Shown one piece after another: positions 55,478 to 64,000 of a stretch of 64,000 nt of DNA. The DNA comes from Pseudomonas sp. Os17 (GTDB lineage: Bacteria > Pseudomonadota > Gammaproteobacteria > Pseudomonadales > Pseudomonadaceae). Each line of letters starts with the position of its first letter. Within the stretch, counting starts at the first letter, position 1. Under the pieces are notes generated by a model. It worked only from the letters and a program-made list of their open reading frames with translations. It did not search any database and was not told where the DNA came from. The stretch lies in assembly GCF_001547895.1 (NCBI RefSeq), contig NZ_AP014627.1, positions 2,359,501 to 2,423,500 on the forward strand. The letters are read 5' to 3'. Made by a program: the position numbers and the translations under genes.

Positions 55478-58400
55478 TGAAGACTCTGTTGAAGAAAGTC
55501 GGTCTGTTCCTCGCCAGGACCTGGGTCTGGACCCTGGTACTGGTGCTGTTGATGGCGTTGCTGGTGTGGTTCGTCGGGCCCTTGCTGGCGGTGGATGACT
55601 ATCGGTTCTGGGCCAGCACCACCGCGCGGCTGTTGACCATCAGCGGCTTGTGCCTGATCTGGGGCCTGAGCATGGTGTTCGTCAACTGGCGCGCCGGGGT
55701 GCGCAAGACCGCCCTGGAGGACAGCGAGGAAGGCCGGCAGAGCCTGGAGCGCGAACAACGCATGGATGACGAGGAGAAAGAGCTGCGCAGTCGCTTCAGG
55801 GAAGCGCTGCGCACCCTCAAGACTTCCAGCCTGTATCGCGGCCGCAGCGAGCGCTGGCGCCAGGACCTGCCCTGGTACCTGCTGCTCGGGCCCAAGGGCG
55901 CCGGCAAGACCAGCCTGCTGGATTTTTCCGGGCTGGAATTTCCCCTCAATCGCATTGATCGCAAGCTGACCCGCGACACCCAGGGCAGTGCCCACTGCGA
56001 CTGGTACTTCGCTGAACACGGGGTGCTGATCGATACCGCCGGGCGTTACCTGACCCAGCCCGATCCCGAGGCCGACAGCCACGCCTGGAGCACCTTGCTC
56101 GGCCTGCTGCGCAGCCGTCGGCGCAATCGGCCGCTCAATGGCGTGCTCCTGGCCCTGCCGGTGGACGTGTTGCAGGGCGGCGACGAACAGGCCCTGGAGC
56201 TTTTCGCGCGCCAGGTGCGCAGTCGCCTGCAGGAAGTGCGGCAAAAACTGCATGTGGAGGTGCCGGTGTACCTGGTGCTGAGCAAGGCCGACCAACTGCT
56301 GGGGTTCGACGAGTTCTTCGATCAACTGAGCCGTGAAGAGAGCGAACAGGTGCTGGGTGTCAGCTTCCGTCGCGAGCAGGACGGCACCGATGTGGCGGTG
56401 CTGCGCGATGAATTCGAAGACCTGCTGCGGCGCCTCAACAGCCAGATGATCATGCGCATGCACCAGGAGCGCGACACTCAGCGTCGCGGGCGGATACTGG
56501 ATTTTCCGCACCAGCTGGGACTGATCGGCGAGCGCCTGTGCCTGTTCGTCGACATGGCCTTCACTGGCAACCGCTACCAGCGCGCCAGCCTGTTGCGTGG
56601 TTTCTACCTCACCAGCGCGCCGCACCTGAGCCAGTCACTGGACCCCGACACGGCCGGGATCGGCGCCAACCTGGGCCTGCCGAGCAGCCTGTTGCCGAAC
56701 CTGCACAGCGGGCGGGCGCGATTCATTCATCACCTGCTCAGTCAGGTGATCTTCCCCGAAGCCGAACTGGCGGGCCTGGAGAAGGGCGAGCGCCGGCGCA
56801 TCGATTGGGGCCAGCGCGCCCTCTATGTGGGGGCGCTGGGTTCCCTGGGGCTGTTCGGGCTGGTATGGGCCAGTGGTTTTTCCGCCAACCATGGACGCCT
56901 GGAGCAACTGCGCGAACTGGCCCGGGAATGGACCCAGCAACGCGCCACCCTGAGTGACCGGAGCGACGCCATGGCCGCGCTCAAGAGCCTGGACCTGAGC
57001 GACCAGGCGACCCGGGTGTTCCCGCCCAAGGGCCAGGTGTCGCTGCATGAGCGCGGCGGTCTGTACCAGGGCGAGGCCAGCAACCCGCTGCTGCGCGCCG
57101 CCTATGAGCGCGAGCTGCAAGAGCAGCTGCTGCCGAAGGTGGCGCAGATGCTCGAAGGGCAGATCCGCAGCAACCTCAAGGACCGCGAGCGCCTGCTCAA
57201 CAGCCTGCGCGCCTACCTGATGCTCAACCTCAAGGAGCGCCGCGACCCCAGTTGGCTGCGGGACTGGGTGGCGGCCGACTGGTCGCGGCGCTACCCCGGC
57301 AACAGCGCGGTGCAGAACGGCCTCAACCGCCACTTCGAGCGCCTGTTGCAGCAACCCTTCAGCTACCCGCTCAATGAGCCGCTGGTGGCCCAGGCTCGCC
57401 AGGTGCTGCGCAGCGAGTCGCTGGCCGACGTGATCTACCGGGTGCTGCGCGAGCAGGCCCGGAGCCTGCCGGACTATCGCCTGAGCCAGCACCTGGGGCC
57501 CCAGGGCCACCTGCTGCTGGGCGCCGATTATGTGATCCCGGGCTTCTACACCCAGCAGGGCTATCAGCAGTATTTCTCGATCCAGGGCGCCAGCCTGGTG
57601 AGCGACATCCTCCAGGACAACTGGGTGCTGGGGGAGGGCAGCGACATCAGCGGCATGGACCTGCGCCAACTGATGGTCAAGCTGGAGCAACTGTACTTTC
57701 GCGACTACGCCAACCACTGGGGCGAGGCGGTGGGCCGGGTGGCCCTGCAGCCGATCAACGATGCCAGCGAAGGGGCCGAGCAAGTGGCCGGCCTGACCTC
57801 GGCCAACTCGCCGATCCTGCAACTGCTGGTGGAAGTGCGCGAGAACACGCGCTTTCCGGTGCTGGCCGAGCCCGCCGCAGAGCTGAGCGAGGCCGCCGAC
57901 CAGCTGGTCGGTGGCGGCGCCTTGGGCAAGGTCGCGGCGGCAGCTGCGGGCAAGGCCAAGGACGGGTTGCTGAAAAAACTCCCGGACACCGCGCGCAAAT
58001 CCCTGCAAAGCCGCTTCGAGCCGCTGCACCGTTTGCTCGACGACAATAACGGCCCCACCGCGGACCTGGCCCCGGCCCTGCAGGCGCTCAACGAACTGCA
58101 GCTGCAACTGGCGTTTCTGGCCCGCTCCGGCAATCCCGAGCAGGCGGCCTTTGAAATGGCCAAGACCCGCATGAGTGGCCAGCGCGATGCCCTGAGCACC
58201 CTGCGCACCAGCTCCGGGCGCCTGCCGCGGCCGGTCAGCGCCTGGTTCAACCTGCTGGCCGAGGACACCTGGCGCCTGGTGCTCAACGACGCGTACCAGT
58301 ACCTCAACCAGCGCTATCAGGGCGAGCTCTACGGCTTCTACGGCAAGGCCATCAAGCAGCGCTATCCGTTCGATGCCCACAGCAGCAGCGAGGTGGCCAT

Positions 58401-59001
58401 CGGCGACTTCCGCGAGTTCTTCAAGGCCCAGGGCCTGGCCGAGCGCTTCTTCGACACCTACCTGCGGCCCTTCGTGGTGGGCGATCCGGGCAATTACCGG
58501 CTGCGCAACATCGACGGCTACAGCCTGCCGGTGTCCCGGGTCTACCTGGACCAGATGGCCGCGGCCCAGGTCATCCGCCAGAGCTTCTTCGCCGAGAACC
58601 CGGCCGAGCCCCAGGTGCAGTTCCGCCTGGAACCCTACACCCTGGACCCCAGCGTCAGCCGCGCCGAGTTCCGCTTCGGCGACCAGCAGATCGAGTACCG
58701 CCATGGTCCGATCGTGCCCATGGCCTTCAAATGGCCCACCGATGCGGAAAACGGCCGCACCAGCCTGGTCCTGGAAAAACTCGCCGGCCGGCCCATCGGT
58801 ATCGAGAAGAACAGCGGTCCCTGGTCGCTGTTCCGCCTGTTCGACCTGATGCAGAACGAATACCTGAGCGGACGCGACGTGATGGTGATCAAGGCCGACC
58901 TGGGCGGATTGCGAGCCAATTACCTGCTGCACAGCCAGCGCACCCCCAACCCCTTCGACATGGGCGTGCTGCGCAGCTTCCGCCTGCCGGTGCAGCTCTG
59001 A
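55474..59001 (+). CDS. tssM: T6SS inner-membrane protein TssM (IcmF)
   Basis: 1175 residues. Two N-terminal TMs (about 10-70) precede a cytoplasmic NTPase-like domain with intact Walker A GPKGAGKT (139-146) and DTAGRYLTQ. A third TM lies near 450 (ALYVGALGSLGLFGLVWASG) and is followed by a long periplasmic region ending in the IcmF C-terminal beta domain. It spans the periplasm to contact TssJ. Its stop overlaps the phosphatase ATG by 1 bp. Confidence 0.95.
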   Translation: MMKTLLKKVGLFLARTWVWTLVLVLLMALLVWFVGPLLAVDDYRFWASTTARLLTISGLCLIWGLSMVFVNWRAGVRKTALEDSEEGRQSLEREQRMDDEEKELRSRFREALRTLKTSSLYRGRSERWRQDLPWYLLLGPKGAGKTSLLDFSGLEFPLNRIDRKLTRDTQGSAHCDWYFAEHGVLIDTAGRYLTQPDPEADSHAWSTLLGLLRSRRRNRPLNGVLLALPVDVLQGGDEQALELFARQVRSRLQEVRQKLHVEVPVYLVLSKADQLLGFDEFFDQLSREESEQVLGVSFRREQDGTDVAVLRDEFEDLLRRLNSQMIMRMHQERDTQRRGRILDFPHQLGLIGERLCLFVDMAFTGNRYQRASLLRGFYLTSAPHLSQSLDPDTAGIGANLGLPSSLLPNLHSGRARFIHHLLSQVIFPEAELAGLEKGERRRIDWGQRALYVGALGSLGLFGLVWASGFSANHGRLEQLRELAREWTQQRATLSDRSDAMAALKSLDLSDQATRVFPPKGQVSLHERGGLYQGEASNPLLRAAYERELQEQLLPKVAQMLEGQIRSNLKDRERLLNSLRAYLMLNLKERRDPSWLRDWVAADWSRRYPGNSAVQNGLNRHFERLLQQPFSYPLNEPLVAQARQVLRSESLADVIYRVLREQARSLPDYRLSQHLGPQGHLLLGADYVIPGFYTQQGYQQYFSIQGASLVSDILQDNWVLGEGSDISGMDLRQLMVKLEQLYFRDYANHWGEAVGRVALQPINDASEGAEQVAGLTSANSPILQLLVEVRENTRFPVLAEPAAELSEAADQLVGGGALGKVAAAAAGKAKDGLLKKLPDTARKSLQSRFEPLHRLLDDNNGPTADLAPALQALNELQLQLAFLARSGNPEQAAFEMAKTRMSGQRDALSTLRTSSGRLPRPVSAWFNLLAEDTWRLVLNDAYQYLNQRYQGELYGFYGKAIKQRYPFDAHSSSEVAIGDFREFFKAQGLAERFFDTYLRPFVVGDPGNYRLRNIDGYSLPVSRVYLDQMAAAQVIRQSFFAENPAEPQVQFRLEPYTLDPSVSRAEFRFGDQQIEYRHGPIVPMAFKWPTDAENGRTSLVLEKLAGRPIGIEKNSGPWSLFRLFDLMQNEYLSGRDVMVIKADLGGLRANYLLHSQRTPNPFDMGVLRSFRLPVQL

Positions 59002-59729
59002 TGAACGCTGCCGGGACCTGGCGCAGCGCGGCCCGTACCGACCCGGGCAAGGTTCGCCGGCGCAACGAGGATGCCTTTCTCGACTGCCCGGAGCGCGGCC
59101 TGTGGGTGGTGGCCGACGGCATGGGCGGGCACCAGGGCGGCGACATCGCCAGCCGGCTGATCGTCAGCAGCCTCGCCGAGCTGCCGACCGAGGACAGCTT
59201 CGAGGCCCGCCTGGCCGGCGTGCGCCAGTGCCTGCACTGGCTCAACCGGCGCCTGGGCCAGGAACTGACGGTTACCGCCGGACGGCGCGACAGCATCATG
59301 GGCAGCACCGTGGTCGCGCTGTTGCTGCAGGGCGATCGCGCCGCCTGCGTCTGGGCCGGTGACAGCCGCTGCTACCTGTGGCGCGAGCAGCGCCTGTACC
59401 AGCTGTCGCGGGATCATTCGCTGATGCAGAAACTCATCGACGAGCAGCAGATGAGCGTCGAACAGGCCCGCTCGCACCCGGCGGCCAACGCCCTGACCCG
59501 GGCGGTGGGCGCCAGCGAGCGTCTGAGCCTGGAAGTGCTGGAGCTGCAGGTCTATCCCGACGACGTGTTCCTGCTGTGCAGCGACGGCCTGTACCAGGAG
59601 TTGACTCGCAACGCCTTGTGCCGTGCCTTGAGCCTGGCGGCGCCGCAAGTGGCCTTGCAGCGTTTGTTCGAGGACGCCCTGGACGGCGCGGCGCGGGACA
59701 ACCTGACCGCGGTGGTGGTGCGCCAATGA
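59001..59729 (+). CDS. stp1: PP2C-type Ser/Thr phosphatase (Stp1/PppA)
   Basis: 242 residues with PP2C metal-binding motifs: NEDAFLDCPERGLWVVADGMGGHQGGD, MGSTVVALLL, VWAGDSRCYLWR, LTRAVGA and LLCSDGLYQELT, plus terminal ARDNLTAVVV. It reverses phosphorylation by the adjacent kinase. TGATG overlap with tssM and ATGA overlap with the kinase show tight coupling. Confidence 0.93.
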   Translation: MNAAGTWRSAARTDPGKVRRRNEDAFLDCPERGLWVVADGMGGHQGGDIASRLIVSSLAELPTEDSFEARLAGVRQCLHWLNRRLGQELTVTAGRRDSIMGSTVVALLLQGDRAACVWAGDSRCYLWREQRLYQLSRDHSLMQKLIDEQQMSVEQARSHPAANALTRAVGASERLSLEVLELQVYPDDVFLLCSDGLYQELTRNALCRALSLAAPQVALQRLFEDALDGAARDNLTAVVVRQ

Positions 59730-60799
59730 ACCTGCCGCTGTTTCACCCGCATTCACCCTCGCCGGCGCCGGGCGAACTGACCCGGGTGGTGGCGGCTGCG
59801 GCAACGCAGCCGCGGCCGGTCAAGGGGCGCGGCAAAGGCTCCAAGGGGCGCGGCAAGGCCCGGGGTGGCGGCAAACGGCGCTTGCCGATCGGCCCGCCGC
59901 TCAAGGCGCTCGACCCCCAGGGCGGGCTGCCCCAGGTGCTGGCCGGACGCTACCGGCTGGAGCGCTTGCTGGGGGCCGGCGGCATGGGCGTGGTGTACCG
60001 CGCCCGGGACCTGCTGCATGAACAGTTCGGCGACCCGGAACCTTATGTGGCGGTGAAGCTGCTCAGCGAAGCCTTCGCCGATGCGCCGGATGCCAGCGCC
60101 TTGCTCTACGGCGAATTCGCCCTGACCCGGCGCCTGCACCATCGGCACATCGTGCGGGTGCACGGCTTCGACGTGGACACCGGGCATGCCTGCGCCTTTA
60201 TCACCATGGAACAGCTGCGCGGCATGCCCCTGGACCAACTGCTCTGCCAGTGGCCCCTGGGGTTGCCCTGGGCGCAGTCGCGGGAGGTGATTCTGGCATT
60301 GCTGGAGGCCCTGGCTTACTGCCATGGCCGCGGGGTGCTGCACGGCGACCTCAAGCCCGGCAACCTGATGCTCGGCGATGACGGCCTGCGCCTGTTCGAC
60401 TTCGGTCTGAGCCGCGCCGCCCAGGGTCGGTTGCCGGGCCTGCCAGGGCTCAACCGCCAGCGTTTCGCCGCCTGGACTCCCAGCTACGCCGCCCCGGAGC
60501 TGCTGGAAGGCGCGCCGCTGTCGGCAGCGGCGGATCTGTTCGCCGTGGCCTGCGTGATCCACGAACTGGTCAGCGGCAAGCACCCTTATCGCCGCCTGCC
60601 CTCGACCCAGGCCCGGGACCAGCAGCTGGACCTGCAACTGCAACGCCCGCGCCAACTGCCGGAGTACTGCTGGCCGGCGCTGCGCACGGCCCTGGCGCTG
60701 AATGCCGCGGAGCGGGCCATCGGCGTCGAGGAACTGCGGGATGCCTTTGCCCCCAGGGGCGGCTGGCTGGGCGGCTGGTTGCAGCGGCATGAACCATGA
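59726..60799 (+). CDS. stk1: Ser/Thr protein kinase (Stk1/PpkA-like)
   Basis: 357 residues. A basic Lys/Gly/Arg-rich N-terminal region (about 38-55) precedes a Hanks-type kinase domain (about 75-345). The glycine loop is LGAGGMGVVYRA, catalytic Lys111 is in YVAVKLL, catalytic Asp208 is in VLHGDLKPGN (HGD rather than HRD), and LFDFGLS and SYAAPELL follow. No C-terminal TM or periplasmic sensor, unlike PpkA of HSI-I, so it is of the Stk1 type. It probably phosphorylates the FHA partner system. Confidence 0.92.
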   Translation: MNLPLFHPHSPSPAPGELTRVVAAAATQPRPVKGRGKGSKGRGKARGGGKRRLPIGPPLKALDPQGGLPQVLAGRYRLERLLGAGGMGVVYRARDLLHEQFGDPEPYVAVKLLSEAFADAPDASALLYGEFALTRRLHHRHIVRVHGFDVDTGHACAFITMEQLRGMPLDQLLCQWPLGLPWAQSREVILALLEALAYCHGRGVLHGDLKPGNLMLGDDGLRLFDFGLSRAAQGRLPGLPGLNRQRFAAWTPSYAAPELLEGAPLSAAADLFAVACVIHELVSGKHPYRRLPSTQARDQQLDLQLQRPRQLPEYCWPALRTALALNAAERAIGVEELRDAFAPRGGWLGGWLQRHEP

Positions 60800-60820
60800 A
60801 CAGCGAACAAGGAGCAGCAC

Positions 60821-62872
60821 ATGTTCAACTCGGCCAGTGAAACCCACTTCAGCCTGAGCGTCGAAGACTTTGCCAATGACTTGCAGGTGCTGGGATTCAA
60901 GGGCACCGAAGGCATCAGCCAACCCTTTCGCTTTGACCTGCAACTGGTCAGCGACAACCCGGCCCTGGACCTGGAAGGGCTGCTGCACAAGCAGGCCTTT
61001 CTCGCCTTCGATCCCCAGGGCCATGGCATTCATGGCCAGATCCGGCGCGTGGCCCAGGGCGACTCCGGCCAGCGCCTGACCCATTACCAGCTGTCCCTGG
61101 TGCCACGCCTGGACTACCTGCGCCACCGCATCAACCAGCGGATCTTCCAGCAACGGGCGGTGCCGAGCATCATCGCCGCGATTCTCGAAGAGCACGGCAT
61201 CCTCGCCGACGCCTATCGGTTCCAGATCGAGCATCCGTGCCCGGAGCGCGACTACTGCGTGCAGTACGACGAGAGCGACCTGCACTTCATCCAGCGTCTG
61301 TGCGAAGAGGAAGGCCTGCATTACCACTTCCAGCACAGTCGTGGCGGCCACCTGCTGGTGTTTGCCGACAATCAGACCGCGTTCCCCAAGCTCGGCCGGC
61401 CCACCGCCTATGTGCGCGGCAGCGGATTGGTGGCCGACGAGCCGGTGATCAAGGGCTTCGAAGTGCGCCTGGAGTCGCGCACCCGCCGCACCAGCCGCCG
61501 CGATTACGACTTTGAAAAGCCGCGCCTGCAACTGGAGGCCGCCTACCGGCCCGAGGCCCGAAACCCGGAACCGGACCTGGAGGACTATGACTACCCTGGA
61601 CGCTTCACTGACCGTGCCCGGGGCAAGTTGCTCAGCCAGCGCGCCCTGGAACGCCACCGCGCCGACTATCGGCAGGCCGGGGGCTGGGGCGATGACCCAC
61701 GGCTGGTCAGCGGGCATTTTCTGCAATTGTCCGAGCACCCGCGCCGGGAATGGAACGACCTCTGGCTGCTGACCCAGGTGACCCACGAAGGCAAGCAGCC
61801 CCAGGTGCTGGAAGAGTCCATCACCAGCGATACCCGGGCCGAGGACGGCTTCCAGCAGGGCTACCGCAACCGCTTTCTGGCCACCCCCTGGGACGTGTTC
61901 TACCGACCGCCGCTCAAGCACCCCAAGCCCCAGGTGCTGGGCAGCCAGACCGCGGTGGTCACCGGCCCGGCGGGGGAGGAGATCCACTGCGATCAGTACG
62001 GCCGGGTCAAGGTGCAGTTTCATTGGGACCGCGAGGGCCAGGGCGACGACAAGAGCAGTTGCTGGCTGCGTGTGGCCTCCGGCTGGGCCGGCGACCGCTA
62101 CGGCGCCCTCGTCATCCCGCGCATCGGCATGGAAGTGCTGGTGAGCTTTCTCGAAGGCGACCCCGACCAGCCCCTGGTCAGCGGCTGCCTGTACCACAAG
62201 GAACACGAAGTGCCCTACGCGCTGCCAGCGCACAAGACCCGCAGCGTCTTCAAGACCCTGAGCTCGCCGGGTGGCGGCGGTTTCAACGAACTGCGCATCG
62301 AAGACAAGAAGGGCGCCGAACAGATCTTCGTCCACGCCCAGCGCGACTGGGACCAGAACATCCAGCACGATCAGAAGATCCGCATCGGCCACCAACGTCA
62401 CGACAGCGTGGAGCAAAACGCCTACAGCGAATTCAAGGCCGAGGAACACCGCACCACCCACGGCGCGCGCAAGACCGAAATCCGCGCCGACGACCACCTC
62501 ACCGTGGGCGACACCCAGCACATCAAGCTCGGCGTGGCGCAACTGACCCAGGCCGGCCAGGAAATCCACCTCAAGGCCGGGGACAAGATCGTCATCGAAG
62601 CGGCCCTGGAAATGACCCTCAAGGCCGGCGGCAGCTTTATCAAGCTCGACCCCGGCGGCGTGACGATCGTCGGACCGCTGGTGAAACAGAACGCCGGCGG
62701 CGCCCCGGGCAGTGGCAGCGGGATCGCCATCAAGGCGCCGTTGCAGCCGGGGGCGGCGGATCGGGATGTACCGGGAGCCTTGCCCCAGGTCGCCGCGCCC
62801 AACCCGCCGCCGGTGTGCAAGGAGTGCCTGGCCCGGGCCAAGGCCAACAACCAAGCGCTGGAAGCACGCTAG
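60821..62872 (+). CDS. vgrG: T6SS spike protein VgrG
   Basis: 683 residues. The gp27-like N-terminal region starts FSLSVEDFANDLQVLGFKG and the gp44 part includes YCVQYDESDLHFIQRLCEEEGL. A gp5 OB-fold has DQYGRVKVQFHWDREG, SCWLRVASGWAG and GMEVLVSFLEGDPDQP. A C-terminal needle is rich in short GDK/KAG repeats and ends ECLARAKANNQALEAR. There is no extra catalytic domain, so cargo is likely carried through the DUF4123 adaptor and PAAR partners. ATG 60821 follows AAGGAG. Confidence 0.95.
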   Translation: MFNSASETHFSLSVEDFANDLQVLGFKGTEGISQPFRFDLQLVSDNPALDLEGLLHKQAFLAFDPQGHGIHGQIRRVAQGDSGQRLTHYQLSLVPRLDYLRHRINQRIFQQRAVPSIIAAILEEHGILADAYRFQIEHPCPERDYCVQYDESDLHFIQRLCEEEGLHYHFQHSRGGHLLVFADNQTAFPKLGRPTAYVRGSGLVADEPVIKGFEVRLESRTRRTSRRDYDFEKPRLQLEAAYRPEARNPEPDLEDYDYPGRFTDRARGKLLSQRALERHRADYRQAGGWGDDPRLVSGHFLQLSEHPRREWNDLWLLTQVTHEGKQPQVLEESITSDTRAEDGFQQGYRNRFLATPWDVFYRPPLKHPKPQVLGSQTAVVTGPAGEEIHCDQYGRVKVQFHWDREGQGDDKSSCWLRVASGWAGDRYGALVIPRIGMEVLVSFLEGDPDQPLVSGCLYHKEHEVPYALPAHKTRSVFKTLSSPGGGGFNELRIEDKKGAEQIFVHAQRDWDQNIQHDQKIRIGHQRHDSVEQNAYSEFKAEEHRTTHGARKTEIRADDHLTVGDTQHIKLGVAQLTQAGQEIHLKAGDKIVIEAALEMTLKAGGSFIKLDPGGVTIVGPLVKQNAGGAPGSGSGIAIKAPLQPGAADRDVPGALPQVAAPNPPPVCKECLARAKANNQALEAR

Positions 62873-62883
62873 AGGAGCCCGCC

Positions 62884-63672
62884 ATGTACACGAGCAATCC
62901 CCTGTGGCACGAACTGCTGTGGCAACAGGTACAGCGACTGGAGCACGAGCACCTCGACCTGCTGATCGATGCCACCAGCCTCGACTACCCGCTGCTAGCG
63001 GAACTGGCGACCCTGACCGAAGGCCCGCAACTGGCCAAGCTGTTCGACCACACCCCGGAAGCGAGCATTGCCGACGCCGGCCCGTTGCTATTGCGGCTGA
63101 AGCTGCGGCACCAGACCTGGCTGAAGGCTTTTCTCAGCGCCGTCGACTGCACCCAGCACGTACTGGCGCTGCTCAGCCCCTGGCCCTTCGACGCCCTGGC
63201 CGCCCACCTCAGTCGCTGCACCCAGGTGCAGTGGAACCAGGGCCGCGAACAAGGGGTGCTGCGCTACTACGACCCGCGCGTGTTCCTACCTGTGAGCGAA
63301 GCCCTGACCCCGGCCCAGGGCCGCGTCCTGCATGGCCCGGTGATCGCCTGGCACTGGCTCGACCGCGACCACCGGGCACAGCAGCTGTTGGGGCACTACT
63401 CCCGACACAGCGACGCCCCAACGGCGGAAGGCTTCCTGTTCGACCCCGCGCAGGTCACCAGCCTGAAGGCTTGGGCCGATGCCGACGGGCACCGCCGCGA
63501 GCACAGCGCCACCCCGCAGCACTACGGCCTGAGCCGCGAGGAAGGCCTGATGCGCCACCTGTTCCACAGCCAGATTGCGGCCTGCCAGCAAGGGCTTCAA
63601 GAGCCCCACGAGCGGCAGGCGTTTATTCGCCAATGGCTGTTGGATAACTCGCCGTTTGTGGTGGATGAGTAG
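62884..63672 (+). CDS. DUF4123 T6SS effector adaptor/chaperone
   Basis: 262 residues. The DUF4123 fold shows LDLLIDATSLDYPLLAEL, WPFDALAAHLSRC and the motif REQGVLRYYDPRVFLPV (RYYDPRV being the family hallmark). These proteins load specific effectors onto the adjacent VgrG. GAGGAG precedes ATG 62884, 11 bp after vgrG. The effector it serves should lie past the right edge of the window. Confidence 0.9.
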   Translation: MYTSNPLWHELLWQQVQRLEHEHLDLLIDATSLDYPLLAELATLTEGPQLAKLFDHTPEASIADAGPLLLRLKLRHQTWLKAFLSAVDCTQHVLALLSPWPFDALAAHLSRCTQVQWNQGREQGVLRYYDPRVFLPVSEALTPAQGRVLHGPVIAWHWLDRDHRAQQLLGHYSRHSDAPTAEGFLFDPAQVTSLKAWADADGHRREHSATPQHYGLSREEGLMRHLFHSQIAACQQGLQEPHERQAFIRQWLLDNSPFVVDE

Positions 63673-63686
63673 GGGAGGGGGATGCC

Positions 63687-64000
63687 ATGAAGTGGATGTG
63701 CAAAACGCGGAGTTGGAAGACCGCAGTGTCATTGGCCGGGTGGTTGAGTGCCGTGTTGCTGGTCACAGCCTGTCGGAGCCAGTCCCCGATGCTGAGCGCC
63801 CCGGTGATGGGGTACAACCATACTTCGGCGGCGATCAATCGGTTTTCGGTGAATGGGGCAGGTGGGCCGAACTTGGGGCCGCATCAGGGGGGTGGTAGCC
63901 AAGTTTGCTGTGGTGTTGTTCCTCGTTATTGGGTTCCAGGGTTGAGAGCCATTGTTGAGTGGGAAAAAGATCCGGATCCTCGCGGTTATATTAAACGAGA
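63687..64000 (+). CDS. DUF3304-like lipoprotein, 3' truncated by window edge
   Basis: The first ~104 residues: a signal with lipobox VTAC (Cys near residue 29), then MGYNHTSAAINRFSVNGAGG, GSQVCCGVVPRYW and VEWEKDPDPRGY, typical of DUF3304. GGGAGGGGG lies before ATG 63687. Such lipoproteins are often encoded next to T6SS lipase-type effectors, where they may give immunity in the periplasm. That role is inferred from context. Confidence 0.75.
   Translation, partial: MKWMCKTRSWKTAVSLAGWLSAVLLVTACRSQSPMLSAPVMGYNHTSAAINRFSVNGAGGPNLGPHQGGGSQVCCGVVPRYWVPGLRAIVEWEKDPDPRGYIKR

Noticed and set aside
59753..62854. 1033-codon minus-strand open frame
   Set aside because: Antisense shadow of the kinase and vgrG genes, both of which have clear family motifs and coupled starts.

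Overview
The window looks like a chromosomal segment of a fluorescent Pseudomonas, probably of the P. fluorescens / P. protegens / P. chlororaphis group. Coding GC is high, the Pseudomonas-type palindromes GTAGGAGC...GCTCCTAC and GTAGCCGCTGCC...GGCAGCGGCTAC are abundant, and both large gene clusters follow the order of their P. aeruginosa and P. putida counterparts. The species call is an inference. No rRNA, tRNA, CRISPR array, transposase or prophage gene was seen.

Left part (about 1-29.8 kb): a PQQ-dependent alcohol oxidation cluster of the exa/erc/era (P. aeruginosa) or ped (P. putida) type. After the 3' end of a porin come a FIST-domain protein and hybrid kinase (ErcS'), the LuxR-type regulator ErbR/AgmR, a CRADCW protein, and a four-gene ABC system of the PedA1A2BC type. 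An EraS/EraR (PedS2/PedR2) two-component system follows, then a pentapeptide-repeat protein. A quinoprotein ethanol dehydrogenase carries the calcium-type signature (WDFS). Next are cytochrome c550 and three periplasmic quinoprotein accessory genes. A second quinoprotein dehydrogenase has the lanthanide-type extra Asp (WDFD). Aldehyde dehydrogenase ExaC, pqqA, pqqB, the iron alcohol dehydrogenase ErcA and hybrid kinase ErcS complete the cluster. The encoded route is alcohol to aldehyde in the periplasm with electrons to cytochrome c, then aldehyde to acid by ExaC in the cytoplasm. At least four signalling proteins appear to control a calcium/lanthanide enzyme switch. pqqC, pqqD and pqqE are absent from their usual place after pqqB.

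The cluster is interrupted by unusually large tandem arrays of REP palindromes, with periods of 133, 92 and about 160 bp. A recurrent box of the form TACCAAGGtaGTA lies upstream of six PQQ-related transcription units. The two dehydrogenase promoters also share twin CGGGA...TCCCG dyads in nearly the same layout.

Middle (29.8-37 kb): a VanW-like protein, a YniB-like membrane protein, an ABC exporter-type ATPase and permease followed by a CrtC/AttH-like lipoprotein, and two unrecognised small proteins.

Right part (37.1-64 kb): a near-complete type VI secretion system with the gene order of P. aeruginosa HSI-II: tssA, B, C, E, (effector island), F, G, H, sigma-54 regulator, small lipoprotein, FHA protein, tssJ, K, L, M, phosphatase, kinase, vgrG, DUF4123 adaptor, and the start of a DUF3304 lipoprotein. 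hcp (tssD) is not present. Between tssE and tssF sits a low-GC cargo island: a PAAR protein with a C-terminal extension, a DUF6402-like putative effector, candidate membrane immunity genes and a decayed duplicate of one of them.
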